A stretch of DNA of 18,769 bases, taken from the NCBI GenBank assembly GCA_964469555.1, contig CAYYAQ010000101.1:1-18769 (forward strand), written 5' to 3'. The DNA is from CAYYAQ01 sp964469555. GTDB lineage: Bacteria; Planctomycetota; UBA1135; UBA2386. Position 1 is the first letter of the stretch; every line of letters starts with the position of its first letter. Under the pieces are notes generated by a model that was not told the origin of the DNA, ran no database searches, and worked only from the letters and a program-made list of their open reading frames with translations. The position numbers and the translations under genes were made by a program. Positions 6,758 through 13,668 of the stretch are shown here, one piece after another.

Positions 6758-8776
6758 TCACTCGTCGCCGAGAATGGCGCGCCACGCAGGGATGGCGAGC
6801 AGGTTCTTGATGATGCTCTTCATCATGCGGCGGTGCGTGGGGAGGAGGGAGCGGGCTTGAGCGGACCCCGCGATTGTCTCCGCGCCCGTGCGGTCGTTTT
6901 GGGCGAGTAGGAGGGCAGCGTAGAGAATGAGCCCTCGCATGTCCTTTTGGCCCGTGGGCGCCTTGTACTGAAGGAACTTCTTCGCGGCGTCCCTCGCCGC
7001 CTTGCCAGAGGGATGGACCGTGATCTCATCCAAGGCGGTGACGAACGCGTGTTCGCGCAGGAGCATCGTCTTGTCCACCTTGGTCTTGGCCTGGCCCGCA
7101 AGTCCGAAGAGATTCCCCGCCAGCCTCTCGCGCGTGCGCGGATGCCGGCTGCGGTAGAGAACGAGGACCGCGTCCGCGGCCTGGCGGTTGCGCACGAGGA
7201 TCAGGACGGACACCTGGATGGCCCGCTGATTCTCGGGATCGTTGACCCGGAGGAAATTGAGGACTTTCATCGCCCCCTGCACGTCGCCCTCTGCGTTCAG
7301 CAGCAAGGCATGCTGAATCTGCACCGCGGGAAGCGCTGGTGCGGTCTGCAGCAGATACTCGATGTCTTCCCGCGCTCCCGACAGCGTGGCCTCGTCTTTC
7401 ATCCGATCTCGTGCGCGCAAGAGCCGCATGTTGTGGTCGTGGGGCCGGAAGAACAGAGCCTGTTCGATGCTCGCCAGCGCCTGTGACCAGTCATCGCGCG
7501 TCTTCATCTGCTCCACGTAGCCGGTCGTCGCGACTTGGGAGAGCAACTGTCCAGCCCCGAAAGCGCCCAGCAAGAGTCCGAACACGATTCCCTTGATCAC
7601 CTGTCGCTGGGGCGAGAGTGAGATCTCTTTCGCACCTTTGGAATGCTGCCGCCGAATCATCGCCCCGGCGAACAGGAACACGAGCGCCGCGGTCGGCGCG
7701 TTGCCGAGCGGCGCGCGCACGCCCGCGAGCAACAGGAACGCGAGGAACGGGCCCCACATCCGGATCGGCGTTGTCCGAAGCAACAGGTAGGCGGCCGCGG
7801 ATGCGAGCAGGAAGCCGATCAGCCCGAGGTCGGTGAGGATCTGGAGGAAATCGTTGTGCAGACTCGCCGGCGCGGTCGCGAACCGGCGTCCGAAGGAGGA
7901 CAACTCGATCTCTTCCACCGTCCGGAAGCGTGGATACTCGATCAGGAATTGTCCGCCGCCGTGACCGACGATGGGCCGATTGGCAAACATCTCGAGTCCG
8001 CCTTCCCAGAGCGCGAGTCGCACGGCGACTGTCGATGGGGAAGAGCTACTGCTCTGCGCCGACACTGGGGATGGCGGAGGTTTCTCGACCGGCGCGACCC
8101 TGCCCGTCCCGTATCCGAGGAGCAACCCGAGGGCGAGCGCGGCGACCATCGGCCAGCGCCGGGTGTGGATCAGGCACGGCAAGCAGCCGAGCGGCAACGC
8201 CAGCAGACCAGACCGCGAGCCGTTGAGCACGATCGCCAACGCGCACAGCGCGACCGCGGTCAGTGCGAAACCCCGATCCCGTCTCGTGCTCTCCTCGTCG
8301 CACGCGAGCAACGCCGCGGCGGCGCCGCATACCGCGAGCAGCTCGCTCGCCACGTTGCGGTTGCCGAGGGTGCTCACAGCTTCGCTCGTGTCGGGGATCA
8401 TCGTGATCCCGATGCCTTGGGCGATTCCGACGCAGGCGACGACGATGCCCGTCGGCAAGGCCGCGCGCAGGACCGCGTGCATCGACAGCCCGGTGCCGAA
8501 CACGACGAGAGTGGCGAGCGCGAGCATGTGGCATGAAGCTTCCATCGCGTAGCCGAAGTTGTCGACGGAGATGCACCGCGCCAGCACCCACAAGCCGAGC
8601 ACATTGAACGGCCACACGAGGGCCGGGACCCGTCGCGGCATCGTGCCTGGGAATAGACATATCACGGCGACGAGAACCGCGAGGGCACCACGGCGCGCGA
8701 CTTCATAGTCCTGCCAGAACGTTTGGTAAGGCACCGCCAGTAGGAATAGCAGGGCGGCAACGATCCCGGGTTTCAT
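6758..8776 (-). CDS. O-antigen ligase/polymerase-like membrane protein with C-terminal helical repeats
   Basis: The 672-residue protein opens with many hydrophobic segments over about residues 1-240. A hydrophilic loop rich in Ser and Pro follows, then the Wzy_C signature: RLALWEGGLEMFANRPIVGH, and later LHNDFLQILTDLGLIGF, where the conserved His-Asn and Gly residues sit. Further transmembrane helices follow to about 425. Beyond these lies a soluble half of about 240 residues that reads like TPR-type helical pairs (for example IQHALLLNAEGDVQGAMKVL). This matches the O-antigen ligase/polymerase family (PF04932), which joins or polymerises lipid-linked glycans on the outer face of the inner membrane. 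The ATG overlaps the ftsY TGA as ATGA (8773-8776), so translation is probably coupled. Ligase and polymerase cannot be told apart from sequence; protein O-oligosaccharyltransferase is a third option. Confidence 0.85.
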   Translation of the reverse strand: MKPGIVAALLFLLAVPYQTFWQDYEVARRGALAVLVAVICLFPGTMPRRVPALVWPFNVLGLWVLARCISVDNFGYAMEASCHMLALATLVVFGTGLSMHAVLRAALPTGIVVACVGIAQGIGITMIPDTSEAVSTLGNRNVASELLAVCGAAAALLACDEESTRRDRGFALTAVALCALAIVLNGSRSGLLALPLGCLPCLIHTRRWPMVAALALGLLLGYGTGRVAPVEKPPPSPVSAQSSSSSPSTVAVRLALWEGGLEMFANRPIVGHGGGQFLIEYPRFRTVEEIELSSFGRRFATAPASLHNDFLQILTDLGLIGFLLASAAAYLLLRTTPIRMWGPFLAFLLLAGVRAPLGNAPTAALVFLFAGAMIRRQHSKGAKEISLSPQRQVIKGIVFGLLLGAFGAGQLLSQVATTGYVEQMKTRDDWSQALASIEQALFFRPHDHNMRLLRARDRMKDEATLSGAREDIEYLLQTAPALPAVQIQHALLLNAEGDVQGAMKVLNFLRVNDPENQRAIQVSVLILVRNRQAADAVLVLYRSRHPRTRERLAGNLFGLAGQAKTKVDKTMLLREHAFVTALDEITVHPSGKAARDAAKKFLQYKAPTGQKDMRGLILYAALLLAQNDRTGAETIAGSAQARSLLPTHRRMMKSIIKNLLAIPAWRAILGDE

Positions 8777-9699
8777 TCGGTTCCGATGAGATTGTCGAAG
8801 GTGAGGATGGCGTCGACGAACGCCTCGGGCTCAAACGGGGCGATGTCTGAGAGACCCTCTCCGACACCGATGTATTTCACCGGAATCGGCAAGGCCTCGC
8901 GAATTCCGAACACCGCGCCGCCCTTGGCCGTGCCGTCCATTTTTGCGAGCATCGCCCCGGTGACGTCCGCGGCGGCCGTAAACTCGGTCGCCTGCCGGAT
9001 CGCGTTCTGTCCGGTCGTGGCGTCGAGGATCAGCAGCGTCTCGTGGGGGCCGTCGGGGACGTTCTTGCGCACGACGCGCACGATCTTCTTCAGCTCCTCC
9101 ATCAAGTTCTTCTGCGTGTGGAGGCGACCGGCGGTATCCAGGATCAGGTCGTCGACGCCGCGCGCGACCGCCGCTGCCGTCGCGTCGAACGCCACCGCCG
9201 CCGGGTCGGCGCCCGGATCCTGTTTGACGATCGGGATGTCGAGGCGCTCAGCCCACAGACTCAGCTGGGCGACTGCGCCGGCGCGGAACGTGTCTCCGGC
9301 GCCTAGCATCACGCTGCGACCCTGCTCCTTCAGCATGTTGGCCAGCTTCGCGATGGAGGTGGTCTTGCCCGCGCCGTTGACGCCGACGATCAGGATGAGG
9401 CGAGGCGATTGCGGCGCTTCGTTGAGGGCGCCGCCGCAGCCTTCGAGGCGAGCGAGGAGACACCTGCGCAGGAACTCGGGGACCTGTCCGGTGTTCTCGA
9501 TCTGCTTCTTCTTCCAGGCCACCTTGAGCTCTTCGACGACGGCTGATCCCGTAGCGCCGAGATCCGATGTGTAGAGGACCTCTTCGAGTTCATCGAGGAA
9601 GTCCTCGTCGAGCTTGCGACCGAACGAGAAGAGGCGGCTGAGGCCGCCGGTCAGGCGTTCGCGAGTTTTCTTGAGCCCGCGAAAGAGCTTTCCGATCAT
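8773..9699 (-). CDS. ftsY: signal recognition particle receptor FtsY
   Basis: The 308-residue protein has the N domain followed by the SRP-type GTPase G domain: G1 GVNGAGKTT (106-114), DTFRAGA (136-142), DTAGR (188-192), a G4 region AKMDGTAKGG (252-261) and the closing GVGEGLSDI (278-286). FtsY docks the ribosome-nascent-chain-SRP complex at the membrane together with Ffh and SecYEG. The long acidic A domain of the E. coli protein is absent; instead there is a short basic N-terminus, as in many bacteria. G4 is normally TKLD; here it is AKMD, a conservative but uncommon change. The ATG at 9699 shares one base with the nusB stop (TGATG), and the O-antigen-ligase-like gene follows with ATGA overlap. 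Confidence 0.97.
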   Translation of the reverse strand: MIGKLFRGLKKTRERLTGGLSRLFSFGRKLDEDFLDELEEVLYTSDLGATGSAVVEELKVAWKKKQIENTGQVPEFLRRCLLARLEGCGGALNEAPQSPRLILIVGVNGAGKTTSIAKLANMLKEQGRSVMLGAGDTFRAGAVAQLSLWAERLDIPIVKQDPGADPAAVAFDATAAAVARGVDDLILDTAGRLHTQKNLMEELKKIVRVVRKNVPDGPHETLLILDATTGQNAIRQATEFTAAADVTGAMLAKMDGTAKGGAVFGIREALPIPVKYIGVGEGLSDIAPFEPEAFVDAILTFDNLIGTE

Positions 9700-10163
9700 C
9701 AGGAGTCTTGGCTGAGCGACTGGGTTTCGCCCGAGTCGGAGATCTGGTCCGGCTGCTTTTCTATCAGATCCAATCGGACGCGATCCAGGATCCCGTTGAT
9801 GAATGCGCCGGAGTTCGCGGTCGAGTACTTCTTTCCGATCTCGATCGCCTCGTTGATGGTCACCTTCGGGGGAATATCGGGGCAGTGCAGCAGCTCGAAC
9901 ACCGCCATTCGGAGGACGTTCCTGTCTAGCACGGCCATACGGTTGAGGCCCCAGTTTCGGGCGACCTCCCGGAGGCAGCGGTCGGTGTCTTCCTGGGTCC
10001 GCCTCGTTCCGGTCGCGAGACGGATGGCGAAGTCCCTGATGTCCTTGTCCTCGGTCTCGCCTTCCACGAACTCGCCCAGCGTGTCCGCTATGTCGTCACC
10101 TCGGAGATCCAGCTGGTATAGGAACTGGACCGCGAGTTCACGGGCTTGGGAGCGGCGTCGCAT
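9699..10163 (-). CDS. nusB: transcription antitermination factor NusB
   Basis: From the ATG at 10163 the protein is 154 residues and starts MRRRSQARELAVQFLYQLDL, the conserved N-terminus of NusB. The later NVLRMAVFELLHCPDIPPKV, INEAIEIGKKYSTANSGAFI and NGILD segments are diagnostic. NusB with NusE (S10) binds boxA RNA and supports rRNA antitermination. An in-frame extension to 10355 exists but shows no NusB similarity and is the intergenic region after ribH, so 10163 is chosen. The gene lies in the order ribH-nusB-ftsY; ribH-nusB adjacency is common in bacteria. The Asp/Gln/Ser-rich C-terminal tail is not part of the core fold. Confidence 0.95.
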   Translation of the reverse strand: MRRRSQARELAVQFLYQLDLRGDDIADTLGEFVEGETEDKDIRDFAIRLATGTRRTQEDTDRCLREVARNWGLNRMAVLDRNVLRMAVFELLHCPDIPPKVTINEAIEIGKKYSTANSGAFINGILDRVRLDLIEKQPDQISDSGETQSLSQDS

Positions 10164-10372
10164 TTGAGTTCGGGGAAAGAACGGAGTGATGGTGGGGTTG
10201 GTCTTCGAGTATCTCCGAAGAGTATCTGTGCCGGGCGCGAAGGTTACCCCCGTGTGGCGGACCCTCAACGGTGTACGGGCAAATACTACCCCGGATGCGC
10301 GGGTTGGGCTGGGCCGATGGTCTGGGCCCCGAGCCGGGAGCCCGCCTCGTGACACGGGGATGGGAGGAGCCG
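10164..10372. other. ribH-nusB intergenic region, longest gap in the window
   Basis: 209 bases without a convincing gene. An in-frame upstream extension of nusB is possible but lacks coding character. A GC-rich inverted repeat at 10324-10343 could form a hairpin of about seven pairs after ribH, but no T-run follows. A convincing promoter was not identified, although nusB may have its own here. Confidence 0.5.
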
Positions 10373-10855
10373 CTACTCGCGGATTGCGTCGATGACACCG
10401 ATCATGTCGAGCACGGCCGTCGCGCAGTCGGCGCCCTTGTCCCCCTTGGTCCCGTCGGCGCGGGCGAGTGCCTGGGCCCGGTCCTCCGTGGTCAGCACGC
10501 CGAAAAGGACTGGGATGTTGTGGCGCAGGTTGGTCTGCACGATGCCGTCAACTGCGGCTTTGCAGACGTAGTCGTAGTGGGTCGTTTCGCCGCGGATCAC
10601 GCAACCGAAGGCGATGACTCCGTCGTGCTCGCCGCTGCCCGCAAACTCGTCGCAGACGAGCGGCAGTTCGAACGAGCCGGGGGCCCAGGCCAGCGTGATG
10701 TCGTCGCTGGCCACGCCGTGTGCCTCGAGCGTGGCGACCGCGCGGTCGACCATCATCTGCGAGATGTCTTCCGTGAATCGCGTGGCGACGATTGCGATGC
10801 GGCGGCCTTTTCCACGGGTCGTGGGATTCAGGGCTGTGACCATGGCCCGGAGCAT
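10373..10855 (-). CDS. ribH: 6,7-dimethyl-8-ribityllumazine synthase
   Basis: The 160-residue protein carries the lumazine synthase hallmarks: AWAPGSFELPLV (substrate-binding loop), GVIAFGCVIRGETTHYDYVC with the catalytic His in the THYDYV segment, and PVLFGVLTTEDRAQALARAD followed by GDKGADCATAVLDMI. It condenses 5-amino-6-ribitylaminouracil with 3,4-dihydroxy-2-butanone 4-phosphate in the penultimate step of riboflavin synthesis, usually as a large hollow shell or pentamer. Two ATGs are possible, 10855 and 10843 (MVTALN); neither has a strong Shine-Dalgarno, and the shorter start is equally plausible. nusB is downstream and a small membrane protein is divergent upstream. I see no obvious FMN riboswitch in the 70 bases upstream. 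Confidence 0.96.
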   Translation of the reverse strand: MLRAMVTALNPTTRGKGRRIAIVATRFTEDISQMMVDRAVATLEAHGVASDDITLAWAPGSFELPLVCDEFAGSGEHDGVIAFGCVIRGETTHYDYVCKAAVDGIVQTNLRHNIPVLFGVLTTEDRAQALARADGTKGDKGADCATAVLDMIGVIDAIRE

Positions 10856-10925
10856 AGCCGTCGTGTCAGCATGGACGAAAGAGTCTGGTTCGTAGCGACC
10901 GGGAGTGATCTGATGCGCCCGCGCG

Positions 10926-11312
10926 ATGACCTATATGATCCTGTTCCTGGTGGGCTTGAGCCTGACTTCGGTGGCGATGGCGCTAACCGTCGTCTCCGGT
11001 CGAAAGGGCCACCGCCGCACCCACCTCATTCGGGCGATCTCGACGGTCGTGCTGCTCGCGGTGACGGTCGTGTTCGCGTTCTTGATGCGGGCGTACGAAC
11101 GGAAGCTGCCCGCCCGGGAAGTGGGCATTCACCGCATCTTTTCGATGACGGTCGCGTGGGCCGTGCCGTTGGTTGTGGTCACCGGGATCCTGCTGTGGCG
11201 CAACCCCCGTTGGCGACGGTTGCACCAGATCTGCGTGGGGGTGTTGTTGATCGGGACGGTCGGAGCTCTCGTAACAGGAATCTGGGTGCTGAGTCTGTCC
11301 GAGCCGCTGTAG
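10926..11312 (+). CDS. small four-helix membrane protein with conserved-looking histidines (DUF420-like?)
   Basis: The 128-residue protein has four predicted transmembrane helices at about 2-22, 36-55, 71-91 and 101-122. Histidines at 29, 33, 69 and 100 sit at helix ends, in patterns such as RRTHLIRA, VGIHRIF and WRRLHQICV. That arrangement resembles DUF420/YozB-like and other small putative cytochrome-oxidase-associated or haem-binding membrane proteins, but I cannot assign the family with certainty. The start at 10926 (MTYM) is preferred; the fourth-codon ATG at 10935 is an alternative. It is 51 bases upstream of lepB on the same strand and divergent from ribH. No Shine-Dalgarno is seen. 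Confidence 0.7.
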   Translation: MTYMILFLVGLSLTSVAMALTVVSGRKGHRRTHLIRAISTVVLLAVTVVFAFLMRAYERKLPAREVGIHRIFSMTVAWAVPLVVVTGILLWRNPRWRRLHQICVGVLLIGTVGALVTGIWVLSLSEPL

Positions 11313-11342
11313 TCTCGCCCCTGAGGGTCAAGGAGGGAGCCG

Positions 11343-11372
11343 TGGCGCCCGATACCAAAGGGTATGGGGCCA
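11343..11372 (+). promoter_or_regulatory. hairpin enclosing the lepB start codon
   Basis: TGGC-g-CCC-g-ATACC (11343-11356) pairs with GGTATGGGGCCA (11361-11372) around an AAAG loop, giving twelve pairs with two single-base bulges. The lepB ATG at 11364-11366 lies within the 3' arm. A strong AGGAGG sits just upstream at 11331-11336. Structure drawn by eye. Confidence 0.4.
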
Positions 11373-12095
11373 CGGATTACGGAGGAGTTGGCGTCGTGGG
11401 AATCGAGCGACGACGTCCTCGACGTCGCCACTGTCGACGCGCCGGCCGAACCGACATCCGTGATCGAAGAGGACGTCGATGCGAGTCCGTCGGCCGAAGA
11501 GTGGATGAGCCGTGGCGCGTTCCCGCTCGCACCCAGGCGTGAGTTTCCCGAGCCAGTCTCCGTCGTGTCGTCGGTGACCCGCGCGACGTGGGGAAGTCGA
11601 TTCCGCGGGCGGTTCTTGCGCGACCTGGGCATCGGTGGGCTGTTCGTCATTCTCACGCACATATTCCTCGTGCAAGTGTCCGTCGTGCGTGGCCTGTCGA
11701 TGTCGCCGTCGCTGCACGATGGCGACCGGCTGATGGTCGACCGGATCAGCTACGCTTTGATGGACGTCTCGCGTTTCGATGTCGTCGTGCTGCGCTATCC
11801 GAAGAATCCGGACGTCGACTTCGTGAAGCGCGTCATCGGCTTGCCCGGGGACCACATCGAGATGAGGTCCGGATCGCTGTGCGTGAACGGCGAGACCGTT
11901 CCGGAGGAGTTCGCGCACGTTGTCGACGTGCACGCCGAAGGCTCATGGATCGTGCCGGAGGGTTCGTTCTTCGTCCTCGGCGACAACCGTCCGATCAGCT
12001 GTGACTCCCGCGAGTTCGGCACCGTCGATCGCGACCTCCTCAAGGGCAAGGTTCGCGTCGTATTCTGGCCTCCCAGCCGCTTCGCAGTCTTCTAG
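11364..12095 (+). CDS. lepB: type I signal peptidase
   Basis: The 243-residue protein is an S26-family signal peptidase. Catalytic Ser112 lies in GLSMSPSLHDGD (box B) and Lys155 in DFVKRVIGLPGD (box D), and box E is VLGDNRPISCDSREFG from 204. A single membrane anchor spans about 88-108, directly before the catalytic domain, which acts on the outer face of the cytoplasmic membrane to release Sec/Tat-exported proteins. The first 80 residues form an acidic, then Pro/Arg-containing cytoplasmic extension that is longer than usual. The start at 11364 is the only ATG before residue 48; the nearest good Shine-Dalgarno is 27 bases upstream. The stop is ten bases from that of the convergent SDR gene. 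The window holds several substrates with evident signal peptides. Confidence 0.95.
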   Translation: MGPRITEELASWESSDDVLDVATVDAPAEPTSVIEEDVDASPSAEEWMSRGAFPLAPRREFPEPVSVVSSVTRATWGSRFRGRFLRDLGIGGLFVILTHIFLVQVSVVRGLSMSPSLHDGDRLMVDRISYALMDVSRFDVVVLRYPKNPDVDFVKRVIGLPGDHIEMRSGSLCVNGETVPEEFAHVVDVHAEGSWIVPEGSFFVLGDNRPISCDSREFGTVDRDLLKGKVRVVFWPPSRFAVF

Positions 12096-12107
12096 CTCTC
12101 GAAGACT
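12086..12107. terminator. candidate shared hairpin between convergent lepB and SDR genes
   Basis: AGTCTTC (12086-12092) and GAAGACT (12101-12107) are perfect inverted 7-mers with an 8-base loop, covering both stop codons. No T-run follows on either strand, so this is a weak, possibly Rho-assisted or stabilising element. Confidence 0.3.
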
Positions 12108-12768
12108 AGAGGCTGAGGCCGCCGTCGACGGTGAGGTTGGTGCCGGTGATGTAGCTCCCCTCGTCGGAGAGGAGAAGGCGGACCAGCCAGATCACGTCTT
12201 CGACCGTGCCCGCGCGACCGAGGGGCACGCGGGCCTCCATGCGGTCCCGGCTCTCCCTGTGCGAGGTGTCGTGGCGAATGATGCCCGGAGAGACCACGTT
12301 GACGGTGATGCCGCACGGGGCGAGTTCGAGCGCGAGGGATCGTGCCATCGAAACCAGGGCTGCCTTCGCGGCGAAGTAGACCGGCGCTCGCGTGCTGGCC
12401 GTCTGACTTTCGACGCCTCCGGCGGCGAAGAAGATCACGCGACCGCCTCCCGCGTCCCGCATCGGCGGCACGACGTGGTGCATCAGAAGGAACGCCGAGG
12501 TCAGGTTGCTCTCCACCATGTGCCGGTAGTGCGCGAGGTCGGCGTCGAGCAATGTCTGCTCGTCGAAGTCTCCGACACAGTGGACGAGTCCGTGGGGCGG
12601 GCCTCCGGACTCGAGGAGTTCGACGGTCGCTCTCTGGACGGACTCGTCGTCCGTCAGATCCACGCCGCTGCGCCGCGACCAGACGACGCATCGATCGCCG
12701 TACCCGGACACGACACCCGCGCCGATCCCCGAGTGACCGCCGGTGACCAGGATCCGATGGTTCGCCAT
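12106..12768 (-). CDS. SDR family oxidoreductase
   Basis: The 220-residue protein has the classical short-chain dehydrogenase layout: cofactor motif TGGHSGIG (9-16), Asn88 in VESNLT, Tyr131-Phe-Ala-Ala-Lys135, NVVSPG (157-162) and the C-terminal ITGTNLTVDGG. At 220 residues it is slightly short for the family (about 250), mainly between strands two and four. The catalytic Ser normally 13 residues before Tyr is Gly118 (FFAAGGVES); the nearest Ser is 121. The NNAG motif is replaced by HCVG. Reduced or altered catalysis is therefore possible. It follows the fumarylacetoacetate-hydrolase-family gene by 12 bases and is presumably cotranscribed with it. The substrate is unknown; both enzymes would fit a small oxo-acid or sugar-acid pathway. 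Confidence 0.88.
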   Translation of the reverse strand: MANHRILVTGGHSGIGAGVVSGYGDRCVVWSRRSGVDLTDDESVQRATVELLESGGPPHGLVHCVGDFDEQTLLDADLAHYRHMVESNLTSAFLLMHHVVPPMRDAGGGRVIFFAAGGVESQTASTRAPVYFAAKAALVSMARSLALELAPCGITVNVVSPGIIRHDTSHRESRDRMEARVPLGRAGTVEDVIWLVRLLLSDEGSYITGTNLTVDGGLSL

Positions 12769-12780
12769 CGCCCGCGGACC

Positions 12781-13668
12781 CTATCCCGGCGGCTCTTCGC
12801 GAACCACTGGGTTTTGCAGCGTGCCGACGCACTCGACGAAACAGGTGACGGTGTCTCCGGCCTGGATCGGGCCGACGCCCTCCGGCGTGCCGGTCGCGAG
12901 GATGTCGCCAGGTCTGAGCGTCGTGTGCTTCGAGATGAACTCGATGGCTTGTGAGATGTCCGTGACCATCAACTTCGTCGAACTCTCCTGCCGTTGCTCG
13001 TCGTTCACGTGGAGCCGGATCGTGATGTTGTTCACCTCGGGGAGCTCGTCCTTCGGGATGACCCACGGCCCGACGGGACAGAAGGTGTCGAAAGACTTGC
13101 TGCGAAGCCACGGGTGCTTGAAGTCGCGGTCGTCGCCCTGCATCTTCCGCGCGGTGACGTCGTTGATGATCGTGTAGCCTGCGACGAGGTCCATCGCGGA
13201 ATCGGCAGCCACGTACTTCCGACCTCGCCCGTCGGGATCGTCGAAGCCGAGGATCACGCCGAGCTCGATCTCGTGGTCGATGCGCTCGTGGATCCAGTGC
13301 GGCAGCACGATCGGCGCGCCGTGGGGGATCATCGTGTCCGCGAACTTCGTGAAGAAGATGGGCTCCTCGTGGACCTCGGCGCCGAACTCATGGGCGTGGG
13401 CCGCGTAGTTCTTGCCGAGGCACAGGATCTTGCTCGGATGCGCGACGGGGATGTCGAACTTGGGCTCGCCCGCCATCGGCTTCGCGCCATCGAGCAACCA
13501 CGCGCGGTCGTTCAGCTGACCGCAGGCGAGCGCCTGGAGCTCGTCGACGGGGCCCCGGTCAAGGTACTGACCTCGTTGGGGGTCGTACACGCCGAGTCGG
13601 CGCCCCTGCTGTCCGCGGTCATCCTGGACGTGATACTGGAACCACGCTAGCCGTTCGGGCTTTGTCAT
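12781..13668 (-). CDS. fumarylacetoacetate hydrolase family protein
   Basis: From the ATG at 13668 the protein is 295 residues. The C-terminal catalytic domain begins at about residue 75 with SKILCLGKNYAAHAHEFG and EPIFFTKFADTMI. The metal ligands are Glu133 and Glu135 (DHEIELGV) and Asp170 (IINDVTARK). KSFDTFCPVGPWV and GDILATGTPEGVG complete the FAH signature. Members cleave or isomerise acylpyruvates, 2-hydroxyhepta-2,4-dienedioate or related oxo-diacids with Mg2+ or Mn2+ (family knowledge). The frame extends upstream to 14052, but that part is antisense-like Arg-rich sequence inside the toroid gene and was rejected. The ATG overlaps the preceding TGA as ATGA, implying coupling to the secreted toroid protein, while this product looks cytosolic. 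The substrate is unresolved. Confidence 0.92.
   Translation of the reverse strand: MTKPERLAWFQYHVQDDRGQQGRRLGVYDPQRGQYLDRGPVDELQALACGQLNDRAWLLDGAKPMAGEPKFDIPVAHPSKILCLGKNYAAHAHEFGAEVHEEPIFFTKFADTMIPHGAPIVLPHWIHERIDHEIELGVILGFDDPDGRGRKYVAADSAMDLVAGYTIINDVTARKMQGDDRDFKHPWLRSKSFDTFCPVGPWVIPKDELPEVNNITIRLHVNDEQRQESSTKLMVTDISQAIEFISKHTTLRPGDILATGTPEGVGPIQAGDTVTCFVECVGTLQNPVVREEPPG

Noticed and set aside
7643..8536. Long + strand open frame antisense to the O-antigen-ligase-like gene
   Set aside because: Low-complexity Arg/Glu/His composition; the minus strand has Wzy_C motifs and membrane helices.
10271..11542. Long + strand open frame across ribH, the four-helix gene and lepB start
   Set aside because: It is antisense to ribH and out of frame with two recognised genes; composition is Gly/Arg/Asp-rich as expected for a high-GC shadow frame.
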